Shown piece after piece: positions 21,426-29,856 of a stretch of DNA of 64,000 nucleotides (positions within the stretch are counted from its first letter, which is position 1; each line of letters begins with the position of its first letter). Source of the DNA: Rhodoferax sp. BAB1 (GTDB lineage: Bacteria; Pseudomonadota; Gammaproteobacteria; Burkholderiales; Burkholderiaceae_C); assembly GCF_013334205.1 (NCBI RefSeq), contig NZ_CP054424.1:1260001-1324000 (forward strand), given 5' to 3'. The notes beneath the pieces were generated by a model. That model did not search any database. It had not been told where the DNA came from and was given only the letters and a program-made list of their open reading frames with translations. A program made the translations under genes and the position numbers.

Positions 21426-21691
21426 GAGACTGCTCACGGTCTCACAGGGGCCGCGCAAGCGCCTTGCCGGGATGGGATGCAAGGCGCAAAACGAAGCCGG
21501 GCCCATGCCCGGCGAGGCTTTGTAACGCAGCAGACCGCCTGGCAAGGCGCTTGCCCTTCGGGTTGGGGCGACATCGGGCGATTTGACCACCAAATCCCTT
21601 GCATGGGCATCAGCCCATGCTGCGGAATGTTGGCGGCCAACTCATCCCGATTGCGCCCCAACGCGACCCCTGTGAGACCGCGAACAGGCTC
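21426..21691. repeat. 266-base nested palindromic element with 30-base terminal inverted repeats
   Basis: The whole gap between the convergent glnB and LOG genes is one self-complementary unit. Its ends, 21426-21455 and 21662-21691, are inverted repeats that match at 26 of 30 positions. Inside are two arms. The left arm is closed by CAAGCGCCTTGCC (21456-21468) with its exact complement at 21541-21553 and holds GCCGGGC-CCAT-GCCCGGC (21496-21513). The right arm is closed by 21562-21578 with 21646-21662 (15 of 17) and holds hairpins at 21581-21595, 21601-21620 and 21629-21641. It could be a non-autonomous mobile repeat, a two-way terminator or a structured RNA. No coding potential is seen. Confidence 0.8.
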
Positions 21692-22275
21692 TATATCTCT
21701 TCGAGCCGGGGTGCCGGCGCCAGGCCGGCGGCCTGTACCAGGCTGCTGAGCAGGGCCGCTGGCTCGTCGCCGGTCTGGATCAGGCTCATCTGCCAATCGC
21801 TGAGGAACTGCTGCTCGACCGTATGTGCCAGGAAGGCCAGCAGGCCGTCGTAGTAGCCTGCGCAGTTGAGGATGCCGACCGGCTTGTCGTGGTAACCCAG
21901 CTGGCGCCAGGTCCAGACCTCGAACAGTTCCTCGAAGGTGCCGATGCCACCCGGCAAGGCCACAAAAGCATCGGAACGCTCGGCCATCATGCGCTTGCGG
22001 TCGTGCATGGTGTCCACGATGTGCAGTTCCGTGCAGTCGTGCAGGGCCCATTCCTTTTCCACCAGGGCCTTCGGGATGATGCCGACGACGCGGCCACCGG
22101 CGTCCAGGGTGGCCTGGGCGACCACCCCCATGAGGCCGGCCTTACCGCCGCCGTAGACGAGCTGGCCGCCATGGCGGCCGATCCACCGGCCGACGGTGCT
22201 GGCGACATCCGCATGGCGCGGGTCCAGGCCGGGTCGCGAACCGCAATAGACACAAAGCGAGAAATTCGGATTCAT
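21691..22275 (-). CDS. LOG-family nucleotide phosphoribohydrolase-like protein
   Basis: This 194-residue protein is in the TIGR00730/LOG (lysine decarboxylase-like) family, whose members cleave the ribose phosphate from nucleoside 5'-monophosphates, including cytokinin precursors. It has the signature LPGGIGTFEELFEVW (about 105-119), a Rossmann-type GGGKAGLMG and the paired MHDRKRMM. The ATG at 22275 overlaps the dgkA stop (ATGA), so it is the last gene of the run that starts with the sigma factor. Its stop touches the terminal repeat of the 266-base element. Substrate in bacteria is uncertain. Confidence 0.9.
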   Translation of the reverse strand: MNPNFSLCVYCGSRPGLDPRHADVASTVGRWIGRHGGQLVYGGGKAGLMGVVAQATLDAGGRVVGIIPKALVEKEWALHDCTELHIVDTMHDRKRMMAERSDAFVALPGGIGTFEELFEVWTWRQLGYHDKPVGILNCAGYYDGLLAFLAHTVEQQFLSDWQMSLIQTGDEPAALLSSLVQAAGLAPAPRLEEI

Positions 22276-22670
22276 GCGAGCAGGTGTTGGTAAATGGCGG
22301 CAGCCCAGATGCCGGCGCAGAGCAACAGGCTCAGCAACACGGCGGCACTGCCCATGTCCTTGGCGCGTTTGGACAGGTCATGCCATTCGGGGCCGATGCG
22401 GTCGATGGCGGTCTCGATGCCGGTGTTGAGCAATTCGACGATCATCACCAGCAGCACAGAGCCGGCCAGCAGTGCGGTTTCCACCCAGTGGCGCCCGATC
22501 CACAGCGAGAGCGGCAGCAGGACGACGGCGGCCAAGGTCTCCTGCCGAAAGGCGGTTTCATGCCAGCCGGCGCGCAGGCCCTCGAAGGAGTAGCCCAGGG
22601 CGTGCCATATGCGACTCAGGCCACGGCGGGCTTTTTGCGGGTTGACGTTGTGCTTGGATAAATCGGGCAT
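22272..22670 (-). CDS. dgkA: Diacylglycerol kinase
   Basis: DgkA phosphorylates diacylglycerol left over from membrane-derived oligosaccharide or lipid A modification, returning it to phospholipid synthesis. The 132-residue protein has an N-terminal amphipathic stretch and three membrane helices, with the active-site motif VELLNTGIETAIDR and DMGSAAVLLS. The ATG at 22670 (MPDLSKHN) gives the usual length; a longer frame to 22751 is ignored. The stop overlaps the start of the LOG gene. Confidence 0.93.
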   Translation of the reverse strand: MPDLSKHNVNPQKARRGLSRIWHALGYSFEGLRAGWHETAFRQETLAAVVLLPLSLWIGRHWVETALLAGSVLLVMIVELLNTGIETAIDRIGPEWHDLSKRAKDMGSAAVLLSLLLCAGIWAAAIYQHLLA

Positions 22671-22698
22671 GTGCTGATTGTCCACCAGCCCGGTGACA

Positions 22699-23232
22699 TC
22701 AGCCCTGCCGGGGGCGGGCATCGACCAGCCGCGTGCCGGCCAGGACGTCATGCCAGAATTGCTGGCCCGGATGGAAGCGGCTCAAAAGTGCCCAGACCAG
22801 CACCCAGCCGAGCACGATGACTGCGGACTCGGCACCCGAAAGACGGAAGGGCGCCAGCGCTGCCAGCGGCGGCAGAAACCAGAGCCAGCTCAACCCGTAA
22901 CGCAGGAGTGCGCGACCTTGCGTCAGGGGCTGGCCTTTTCGATCCACCACACGGATATGCCAGGTCTTCATGGCCAGGGTCTGCCCCTTGGCCCAGAACC
23001 AGGTGAAGTAGATGCCCAGCACGACAAACAGGAAGGCCTGCTGCATGGGCCGGTTGTCCAGGGCATGGCGGGTTTGGGACAGGGCACTGAACAGATAGGC
23101 GGCGATGAACACCACGCCGAACAGCAGCATGCCCTCATAAAGCCAGCAAGCCATGCGCCGGGCCAAGCCCGGGGTGGCAAGCGCAATCCCTGAGCCCGTG
23201 TTTTCGGGCGCTGTCCTGCGGTCCGGGTTCAC
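22699..23232 (-). CDS. RDD-family membrane protein
   Basis: This 177-residue inner-membrane protein carries an RDD domain, a family of small multi-helix proteins of mostly unknown function, some linked to Na+/H+ exchange. It has helices at about 32-52, 64-84 and 112-140 and the conserved KTWHIRVVDRKGQPLTQGRALLR block split around the second helix (the first residues of that block are MKTWHIRVV). The GTG at 23232 overlaps the DUF3106 stop in GTGA, which fixes the start and makes it part of the sigma factor operon. The family's second Arg-Asp-Asp signature is degenerate here. Confidence 0.85.
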   Translation of the reverse strand: MNPDRRTAPENTGSGIALATPGLARRMACWLYEGMLLFGVVFIAAYLFSALSQTRHALDNRPMQQAFLFVVLGIYFTWFWAKGQTLAMKTWHIRVVDRKGQPLTQGRALLRYGLSWLWFLPPLAALAPFRLSGAESAVIVLGWVLVWALLSRFHPGQQFWHDVLAGTRLVDARPRQG

Positions 23233-23957
23233 TGCGCTTCGGCGGGCTCGTCTTCGTAAGGCGAGCGTTCGGTTGTATCGGGCGCAGGTTCGGAGCGCGG
23301 CAGCAGGGTGTGCTGGTGGATCGGCAAAGTGACCTCTGCCATGTGCGGGCGCCCTGCTGCGGCCCGGCGGGGGGCCTGGTTCAGTTTCGGGGTGGTGCCG
23401 GGCCTGACCGTGGAGACGCCGGTCGACTGGGGCCGGGCCTGCCTGGCGAGCTTGCGCTTTTCTTCGGCGCTCAAGGCCTGGTAGGCCTCCCACTGGCTGG
23501 TTTTCTGCTCAGGACTCAGTTTTTTGATTTCCTGGAAATTCTGGCGGGCCTGGGTGCGCTGCTGCTGGCTGAGGGTCGCCCACTTGCTCATGCGCAGATG
23601 CAGCTTGGCCTGCTCCTCGGAGCTCAGGGTCGGGTAGTTTTTGGAGAGCGCCAGCCATTTGAGCTTGTGCTGTTCATTCAGCCGGTCCCAGTGCGGGGCC
23701 AGGGGTTGCAGGGCCTGGCGCTGGGCCGGGCTCAAGTCCTTCCAGGACGGCTTGCCGTGGGTAGGGGCTGCGGCCACGACGGTGGCGGTACTGCGGGCTC
23801 TGTTGTCGAGCCGGTCGATGGAGCGCCCAGTGACGGTCTGCCCGGCCGTCCCCTCGGACGGCGCTGCCTGGGCTGGCAGGCACGGGGCGAGCAGCAGCAA
23901 AGCCACCACGCTGGCCGAGTGCCGCAGGCAGAGTGGGAGAAGGGGCATCGTTTTCAT
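23229..23957 (-). CDS. DUF3106 exported protein
   Basis: This 242-residue protein has a signal peptide (to about residue 31, CLPAQAAP) and a helical middle (about 70-180) rich in Trp, Leu and Gln with repeated units of the form W..LSPAQRQAL, KWLALSKNYP, W..LSQQQR and KKLSPEQK. This is the DUF3106 family, of unknown function. The repeated LSxxQ pattern recalls periplasmic stress proteins such as CpxP and Spy. It is nine bases after the DUF3619 gene and overlaps the RDD gene, placing it in an operon with a sigma factor, so it may be a periplasmic sensor or effector of an envelope response. Confidence 0.85.
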   Translation of the reverse strand: MKTMPLLPLCLRHSASVVALLLLAPCLPAQAAPSEGTAGQTVTGRSIDRLDNRARSTATVVAAAPTHGKPSWKDLSPAQRQALQPLAPHWDRLNEQHKLKWLALSKNYPTLSSEEQAKLHLRMSKWATLSQQQRTQARQNFQEIKKLSPEQKTSQWEAYQALSAEEKRKLARQARPQSTGVSTVRPGTTPKLNQAPRRAAAGRPHMAEVTLPIHQHTLLPRSEPAPDTTERSPYEDEPAEAQ

Positions 23958-23966
23958 GATGAGGCC

Positions 23967-24410
23967 TCAGTTCTGTTGCAACTGATCGATGCGGGCCTTG
24001 AGGAACTGGGCAAAGCCGGGGTCGGCATAGGCGTCAGGTGGCAGATCGTCGGTGAGGATGGCCGCGTCGATCTCGGCCAGTTCTTCGGCGATCTGGTCGC
24101 TTCCCACCATCTGGATGGCCACCAGGCCCGCGATCAGGGCCAGCAAGGGGATGAGGGACACCAGGCGAGGCCAGAGCCCCCGCTCGTCCTCGCCCCCGCC
24201 CAGGGCCGCCACACCCCCGCCCAGGGCCAGGCTGGCGGTCTCCCGGGCCTGGATGACACGGTATTTTTCCAGGGCTTGCAGGCGGGCAAAGCGCAGTCGC
24301 TCACTGATGTCGTGGGGCAGGGCCGCTGCGGACGCATCCAAGCGGGCCGCCAGTTGGCGACCGTAGCGGTCCTGAGCGGACAGATGGCTGTTGATAGGCG
24401 TCTGTTTCAT
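23967..24410 (-). CDS. DUF3619 membrane protein, possible anti-sigma factor
   Basis: This 147-residue protein has a cytoplasmic N-terminal part (about 90 residues), one membrane helix (SLIPLLALIAGLVAIQMV, about 87-106) and a short acidic periplasmic tail with EELAEIDAAILTDDLPPDAY. It matches the DUF3619 family, whose function is unknown. Its ATG overlaps the sigma factor stop (ATGA at 24407-24410). A one-helix protein encoded directly behind an ECF-type sigma factor is the classic position and shape of an anti-sigma factor, so that role is inferred here, without a recognisable anti-sigma zinc motif. Confidence 0.85.
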   Translation of the reverse strand: MKQTPINSHLSAQDRYGRQLAARLDASAAALPHDISERLRFARLQALEKYRVIQARETASLALGGGVAALGGGEDERGLWPRLVSLIPLLALIAGLVAIQMVGSDQIAEELAEIDAAILTDDLPPDAYADPGFAQFLKARIDQLQQN

Positions 24411-24973
24411 TGTTGTATTCCCTTGGCCCGCAAGGCTTTGTTAAGAGCCTGGACCGCCCTGGAGCAGTGCGTTTTCACACTGCCTTCGGAACAGCCCATG
24501 GCCGCGGCGGTTTCCGCCACGTCCAACTCCTCCCAGTAACGCATGAGGAAGGCTTCCCGTTGACGAGCCGGCAATTCCTGGATTTCCAGTTCGATTTCCC
24601 GCAGGATCTGGGCCCGCTGGGTCGAATTTTCCGCACTTTCCACCCGGGTGGCACTGTCCGAACTGTCGAGATTTTCCAACAGATTGAATTCACCGTCCTC
24701 GCCGTCGGATTCGAAGTCGCTCAGGTTCGAGAACAGGGCGTTGCGTGTCTTTTGCCGGCGAAACCAGTCCAGGGTGGTGTTGGAGAGGATGCGCTGGAAC
24801 AGCATGGGCAGTTCATCGGCCGGCTTGTGGCTGTAGTGCTCCACCAGTTTCATCATGCTGTCCTGCACGATGTCCAGCGCCGACTCGTCGTTGCGCACGT
24901 GGTAGACCGAACGCTTGAAAGCGCGTTTTTCCACGCTTTTGAGGAATTCGGACAGTTCTTGTTCGGTGGCCAA
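24407..24973 (-). CDS. ECF-type RNA polymerase sigma factor
   Basis: This 188-residue protein directs RNA polymerase to alternative promoters. Region 2 is at about 15-75 (DIVQDSMMKL, LFQRILSNTTLDWFRR) and region 4 at about 125-180 (LPARQREAFLMRYWEELDVAETA, CSEGSVKTH). Between them is an unusually acidic Ser/Asp/Glu-rich linker (about 80-115). The start is a TTG at 24973 (MATEQELSEF), the start I recall for relatives of this protein, though no good ribosome site is visible. It heads an overlapping run with DUF3619, DUF3106 and RDD genes, which probably form its regulatory unit. Confidence 0.92.
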   Translation of the reverse strand: MATEQELSEFLKSVEKRAFKRSVYHVRNDESALDIVQDSMMKLVEHYSHKPADELPMLFQRILSNTTLDWFRRQKTRNALFSNLSDFESDGEDGEFNLLENLDSSDSATRVESAENSTQRAQILREIELEIQELPARQREAFLMRYWEELDVAETAAAMGCSEGSVKTHCSRAVQALNKALRAKGIQQ

Positions 24974-25265
24974 GGGCTGGAACCAGGGGGCGCAGGAGAG
25001 GCTCTCTGTGAGGGCAAGGTGGTCCTGAAGGACCGCTTTTGGGCTGGATTATGGCATCGAGTCCGCACATTTATGGGGGGCAGCCGCCAATTTCAATTGC
25101 TGCGGTGCGATAATGCCGGCTGCGAATCAAAAAGCAAACGGGTCACGGTCCGGCGCGGCTATCCATGGCGCCCATGGCCTTGACCTCAAGTCCCGACACG
25201 ATGCCACAAGCGTTTGTGAAGGGGCACCCAAGGTTTTTCGTTAGAGAAATTCACAAAGGTTCATC

Positions 25266-27044
25266 ATGGAAATTTCCAAGGCTGAAATGACTTCCGCCGC
25301 GGCAGCCAGTGCTGGCGGCCAGGCCGAAGAGCTGCGTGGCGCCGAGATCCTGGTCAAGGCGCTGCAGGCCGAGGGCGTGAAGTACGTCTGGGGTTATCCC
25401 GGCGGCGCCGTCCTCCACATCTACGACGCTTTCTACAAGCAAGACACCATCCAGCACATCCTGGTGCGCCACGAACAGGCTGCCGTGCATGCCGCCGACG
25501 GTTATGCCCGTGCGACCGGTGACGTCGGCGTCTCGCTGGTGACCTCCGGTCCCGGCGTGACCAACGCCATCACCGGCATCGCCACGGCCTACATGGACAG
25601 CATCCCGATGGTGATCATCACCGGCCAGGTGCCCACCGCTGCCATCGGTCTGGATGCTTTCCAGGAGTGCGACACCGTGGGCATCACCCGCCCCATCGTC
25701 AAGCACAACTTCCTGGTCAAGGACGCCAAGGACCTGGCGGAGACCATGAAGAAGGCCTTCCACATTGCCCGCAGCGGCCGTCCCGGCCCGGTGGTGGTGG
25801 ATATCCCGAAGGACGTCTCCTTCAAGAAGGTTCCCTACGCGGGCTACCCGGAGTCGGTGGAGATGCGCTCCTACAACCCGGTTCGCAAGGGCCACGCCGG
25901 TCAGATCCGCAAGGCGCTGCAGCTGTTGCTGGCGGCCAAACGGCCCTACATCTACACCGGCGGCGGCGTGTTGCTGGGCAATGCAACGGCCGAGCTGCGC
26001 ACCCTGGTGGACATGCTGGGCTACCCCTGCACCAACACCCTGATGGGGCTGGGCGCCTACCCGGCCACGGACCCCAAGTTCCTGGGCATGCTGGGCATGC
26101 ACGGCACGATCGAGGCCAACAACGCCATGCAGAACTGCGATGTGCTGCTGGCCGTGGGTGCGCGCTTCGACGACCGCGTGATCGGCAACCCCAAGCACTT
26201 CGCCCAGAACGAGCGCAAGATCATCCACATCGACATCGATCCGTCGAGCATCTCCAAGCGTGTCAAGGTCGACATCCCGATCGTGGGCGACGTCAAGGAT
26301 GTGCTGACCGAGATGATCGCCATGATCAAGGAAAGCCCGCTGCGGCCCGATGCAAGTGCGCTGGGTTCCTGGTGGGAGGCGATCGATGGCTGGCGCAAGC
26401 GCGACTGCCTGAAGTACGACCGCGGCAATCTGGACGTGATCAAGCCGCAGTACGTGATCGAGACCCTCTGGAACATGACCAAGGATGTCGAGGCCTACAT
26501 CACCTCCGACGTCGGCCAGCACCAGATGTGGGCAGCGCAGTACTACAAGTTCAACGAGCCGCGCCGCTGGATCAACTCCGGTGGCCTGGGCACCATGGGC
26601 GTGGGCATCCCCTATGCCATGGGCATCAAGCTGGCCAAGCCCGAGAGCGAGGTCTACTGTGTGACCGGCGAGGGATCGGTGCAGATGTGCATCCAGGAAC
26701 TCTCGACCTGCCTGCAGTACAACACGCCGATCAAGATCCTGTCGCTGAACAACCGCTACCTTGGCATGGTGCGCCAGTGGCAGGAGATCGAATACTCCGG
26801 CCGCTACAGCCACAGCTACATGGATGCCTTGCCCAATTTCGTGAAGCTGGCCGAGGCCTATGGCCATGTCGGCATGCTGATCGAAAAGCCCGAGGATGTG
26901 GAGCCGGCGCTGCGCGAGGCACGCAAGCTCAAGGACCGCACGGTCTTCATGGACTTCCGTACCGACCCCACCGAGAACGTGTTCCCGATGGTCAAGGCCG
27001 GCATGGGCATCACCGAGATGCTGCTGGGGGCCGAAGACCTGTAA
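25266..27044 (+). CDS. ilvB: Acetolactate synthase, large (catalytic) subunit
   Basis: This subunit joins two pyruvates (or pyruvate and 2-oxobutyrate) with thiamine diphosphate to start valine, leucine and isoleucine synthesis. The 592-residue protein has the catalytic Glu in [16 protein letters not shown], the FAD-binding middle domain ([11 protein letters not shown]) and the thiamine motif from GEGS to [13 protein letters not shown]. The first Asp of the usual GDGS is Glu here. ilvN and ilvC follow. In the 292-base gap upstream (24974-25265) I see no certain leader peptide or terminator; GATAAT at 25109-25114 could be a -10 box. Confidence 0.96.
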   Translation: MEISKAEMTSAAAASAGGQAEELRGAEILVKALQAEGVKYVWGYPGGAVLHIYDAFYKQDTIQHILVRHEQAAVHAADGYARATGDVGVSLVTSGPGVTNAITGIATAYMDSIPMVIITGQVPTAAIGLDAFQECDTVGITRPIVKHNFLVKDAKDLAETMKKAFHIARSGRPGPVVVDIPKDVSFKKVPYAGYPESVEMRSYNPVRKGHAGQIRKALQLLLAAKRPYIYTGGGVLLGNATAELRTLVDMLGYPCTNTLMGLGAYPATDPKFLGMLGMHGTIEANNAMQNCDVLLAVGARFDDRVIGNPKHFAQNERKIIHIDIDPSSISKRVKVDIPIVGDVKDVLTEMIAMIKESPLRPDASALGSWWEAIDGWRKRDCLKYDRGNLDVIKPQYVIETLWNMTKDVEAYITSDVGQHQMWAAQYYKFNEPRRWINSGGLGTMGVGIPYAMGIKLAKPESEVYCVTGEGSVQMCIQELSTCLQYNTPIKILSLNNRYLGMVRQWQEIEYSGRYSHSYMDALPNFVKLAEAYGHVGMLIEKPEDVEPALREARKLKDRTVFMDFRTDPTENVFPMVKAGMGITEMLLGAEDL

Positions 27045-27156
27045 GCGGGTGCGGCCGCCCAGGCCGTACCACCTCAACCGAAGACGAATCTATTGCCCGC
27101 CAAGCCCGGTTGTTACCGCGACCGGGGGAGGGCGGCGAAAAGAGGAATCCACTCAT

Positions 27157-27648
27157 ATGAAACACATCATTGCAGTATTGCTGGAGAACGAGCCTGGCGC
27201 GCTCTCCCGCGTGGTGGGCCTGTTCTCGGCCCGCGGTTACAACATCGAATCCCTCACCGTCGCGCCGACCGAGGACCCGAGCCTCTCGCGCATGACCATC
27301 CAGACCACCGGTTCCGATGACGTGATCGAGCAGATCACCAAGCACCTGAACCGCCTGATCGAGGTGGTCAAGGTGGTCGACCTGACCGAAGGCGCCTACA
27401 TCGAGCGCGAGCTCATGATGGTCAAGGTGCGTGCGGTGGGCAAGGAGCGCGAGGAGATGAAGCGCATGGCCGACATCTTCCGCGGCCGTATCATCGACGT
27501 CACCGACAAGAGCTACACCATCGAGATGACCGGTGATCAGTCCAAGAACGACGCCTTCCTCGAGGCGATTGATCGCGGCGCGATCCTGGAGACGGTGCGT
27601 ACCGGCAGCAGCGGCATCGGCCGCGGCGAGCGCATTCTGCGCGTCTGA
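27157..27648 (+). CDS. ilvN: Acetolactate synthase, small (regulatory) subunit
   Basis: This 163-residue subunit binds valine through its N-terminal ACT domain and activates and feedback-controls the large subunit. It has the typical opening MKHIIAVLLENEPGALSRVVGLF with the RGYNIESL stretch, and a second ACT-like half ending GERILRV. The family is often called IlvH when this form. AGAGGAAT lies just before the ATG at 27157. The gap from ilvB is 112 bases, long enough for processing or an internal promoter, but nothing definite is seen. Confidence 0.96.
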   Translation: MKHIIAVLLENEPGALSRVVGLFSARGYNIESLTVAPTEDPSLSRMTIQTTGSDDVIEQITKHLNRLIEVVKVVDLTEGAYIERELMMVKVRAVGKEREEMKRMADIFRGRIIDVTDKSYTIEMTGDQSKNDAFLEAIDRGAILETVRTGSSGIGRGERILRV

Positions 27649-28692
<1,044 letters not shown>

Positions 28693-28710
28693 TCGGTCCT
28701 GCCGCTTGCC

Positions 28711-28740
28711 ACAAGGCCACTTCGGTGGCCTTGTTTTTTT
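28711..28740 (+). terminator. Rho-independent terminator of ilvBNC
   Basis: ACAAGGCCAC (28711-28720) pairs with GTGGCCTTGT (28725-28734) around a TTCG tetraloop and is followed by a T run to 28740. It starts 18 bases after the ilvC stop. Confidence 0.94.
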
Positions 28741-28830
28741 CCTCGGCAGGCTGGGCCTGCCTTACACTTGTCGCCATGGATATTCAAGACCTGTACCCAG
28801 AGACCTGCCCGTGCATGGCGGAGGTTTGCG

Positions 28831-29646
28831 ATGCATGATGGTGACGACGCCCGTCCTGATGGAGCGGAAGCCGTGGTGGTGCGCAAGCGCCGCAAAGGTA
28901 TCTACATCCTGCCCAATCTGTTCACGCTGGCGGCGCTGTTCGGTGGCTTCTATGCCATCGTGATGGCGATGAACGGTCGTTTCGACCTGGCCGCCATCGG
29001 CGTTTTCTGCGCCATGGTGCTCGACAGCCTGGACGGGCGGGTGGCCCGCATGACCAATACCCAGAGCGCGTTTGGCGAGCAGATGGACTCGCTCTCGGAC
29101 ATGGTGTCCTTCGGTGCCGCTCCTGCACTGATTTCCTATGAGTGGGCCTTGAAGGGGCTGGGGCGCTGGGGCTGGGTGGCGGCCTTCGTCTACTGCGCCT
29201 GTGCCGCCTTGCGGCTGGCGCGTTTCAACGTCAATACCGGCGTGGTTGACAAGCGTTATTTCCAGGGGCTGCCATCGCCTGCTGCCGCGGCGCTGGTGAC
29301 GGGTTTCATCTGGATCATGTCGGACTTCGGCGTGGATGGTGCGCGCGTGGCCTGGTTCATGTTTGCACTGGCCTTGTATGCCGGTCTGACCATGGTCACC
29401 AACGTGCCGTTCTACAGCTTCAAGGACCTGAGCATGAAAAAGAGTGTGCCGTTTGCCGTGGTCATCCTGATCGTGCTGGGTTTTGCCGTCGTGACGATCG
29501 ATCCGGCGGCAGTGCTGTTCGGGGTGTTCGTTCTTTACGGCATCAGTGGCTACATGGTCTATGCCTGGCGCAAGGTCAAGGGGCAGCCGGTCAGCGTGAT
29601 CAGTACGTCCAAGGACGAGCCCGAAGAGCGTGGTCTGCACCACTAA
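28831..29646 (+). CDS. pssA: CDP-diacylglycerol--serine O-phosphatidyltransferase
   Basis: PssA makes phosphatidylserine, the precursor of phosphatidylethanolamine, from CDP-diacylglycerol and serine in the inner membrane. The 271-residue protein has about seven helices and the CDP-alcohol phosphotransferase motif DSLDGRVARMTNT followed by FGEQMDSLSDM (the D-G-x2-A-R-x8-G-x3-D-x3-D pattern). A good GGAGG stands seven bases before the ATG at 28831; the earlier in-frame start at 28768 is not needed. It lies between ilvC and leuA, an arrangement in which its promoter is probably in the 90 bases after the ilvC terminator. Confidence 0.94.
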   Translation: MHDGDDARPDGAEAVVVRKRRKGIYILPNLFTLAALFGGFYAIVMAMNGRFDLAAIGVFCAMVLDSLDGRVARMTNTQSAFGEQMDSLSDMVSFGAAPALISYEWALKGLGRWGWVAAFVYCACAALRLARFNVNTGVVDKRYFQGLPSPAAAALVTGFIWIMSDFGVDGARVAWFMFALALYAGLTMVTNVPFYSFKDLSMKKSVPFAVVILIVLGFAVVTIDPAAVLFGVFVLYGISGYMVYAWRKVKGQPVSVISTSKDEPEERGLHH

Positions 29647-29667
29647 GGCGCGCATAGGGAGCATCTA

Positions 29668-29695
29668 TGGACATCCGCTTCATTTGTGATACATT
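29668..29695 (+). promoter_or_regulatory. Sigma-70-type promoter of the leuA leader
   Basis: TGGACA (29668-29673) and TACATT (29690-29695) are 16 bases apart. Transcription would begin around 29702, which is the A of the leader peptide ATG. Confidence 0.6.
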
Positions 29696-29701
29696 GATGT
29701 C

Positions 29702-29758
29702 ATGAATTTCTTTGCGCTAACCCTACTGCTTGGATGCCAACACGGGCGGAATCGGTAG
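29702..29758 (+). CDS. leuL: Leucine leader peptide of leuA
   Basis: This 18-codon frame encodes MNFFALTLLLGCQHGRNR. Codons 6-10 are CTA ACC CTA CTG CTT, that is four leucines, two of them by CTA, which is rare in GC-rich genomes like this. A terminator hairpin lies 18 bases downstream of the stop, before leuA, so this is a classic attenuator: a shortage of charged tRNA-Leu would stall the ribosome here. There is no Shine-Dalgarno sequence, and the promoter upstream would put the transcript start at or next to the ATG, so the peptide may be read from a leaderless message. Confidence 0.85.
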   Translation: MNFFALTLLLGCQHGRNR

Positions 29759-29776
29759 CGCGCGCACATTCCCAGC

Positions 29777-29815
29777 AAAGGCCCGTATGCAGACGCAGCG
29801 GGCCTTTTGTGTTTT
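29777..29815 (+). terminator. Attenuator terminator before leuA
   Basis: AAAGGCCCG (29777-29785) pairs with CGGGCCTTT (29799-29807), followed by TTTTGTGTTTT. A competing pairing is available: ACGGGC (29742-29747) with GCCCGT (29781-29786), which would break the terminator and act as the anti-terminator when the ribosome stalls on the leucine codons. Confidence 0.85.
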
Positions 29816-29856
29816 ACGGTTGTTGTTTCTGAATTGCAGGCGAACAGGAGTTTGAG

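Noticed and set aside
21426..21691. Insertion sequence or integron attC site
   Set aside because: No transposase or integrase frame is present, the gap is fully explained by nested inverted repeats, and no clear target duplication is visible at the ends.
25113..25244. 43-codon open frame upstream of ilvB as a possible leader peptide
   Set aside because: It is not enriched in Ile, Val or Leu codons, has no ribosome site, and no terminator hairpin follows before ilvB.
29736..29815. Complete tRNA-Leu gene in the leuA leader
   Set aside because: Only the D-arm-like stretch fits; there is no acceptor stem, anticodon arm or T arm, and a terminator occupies the rest.
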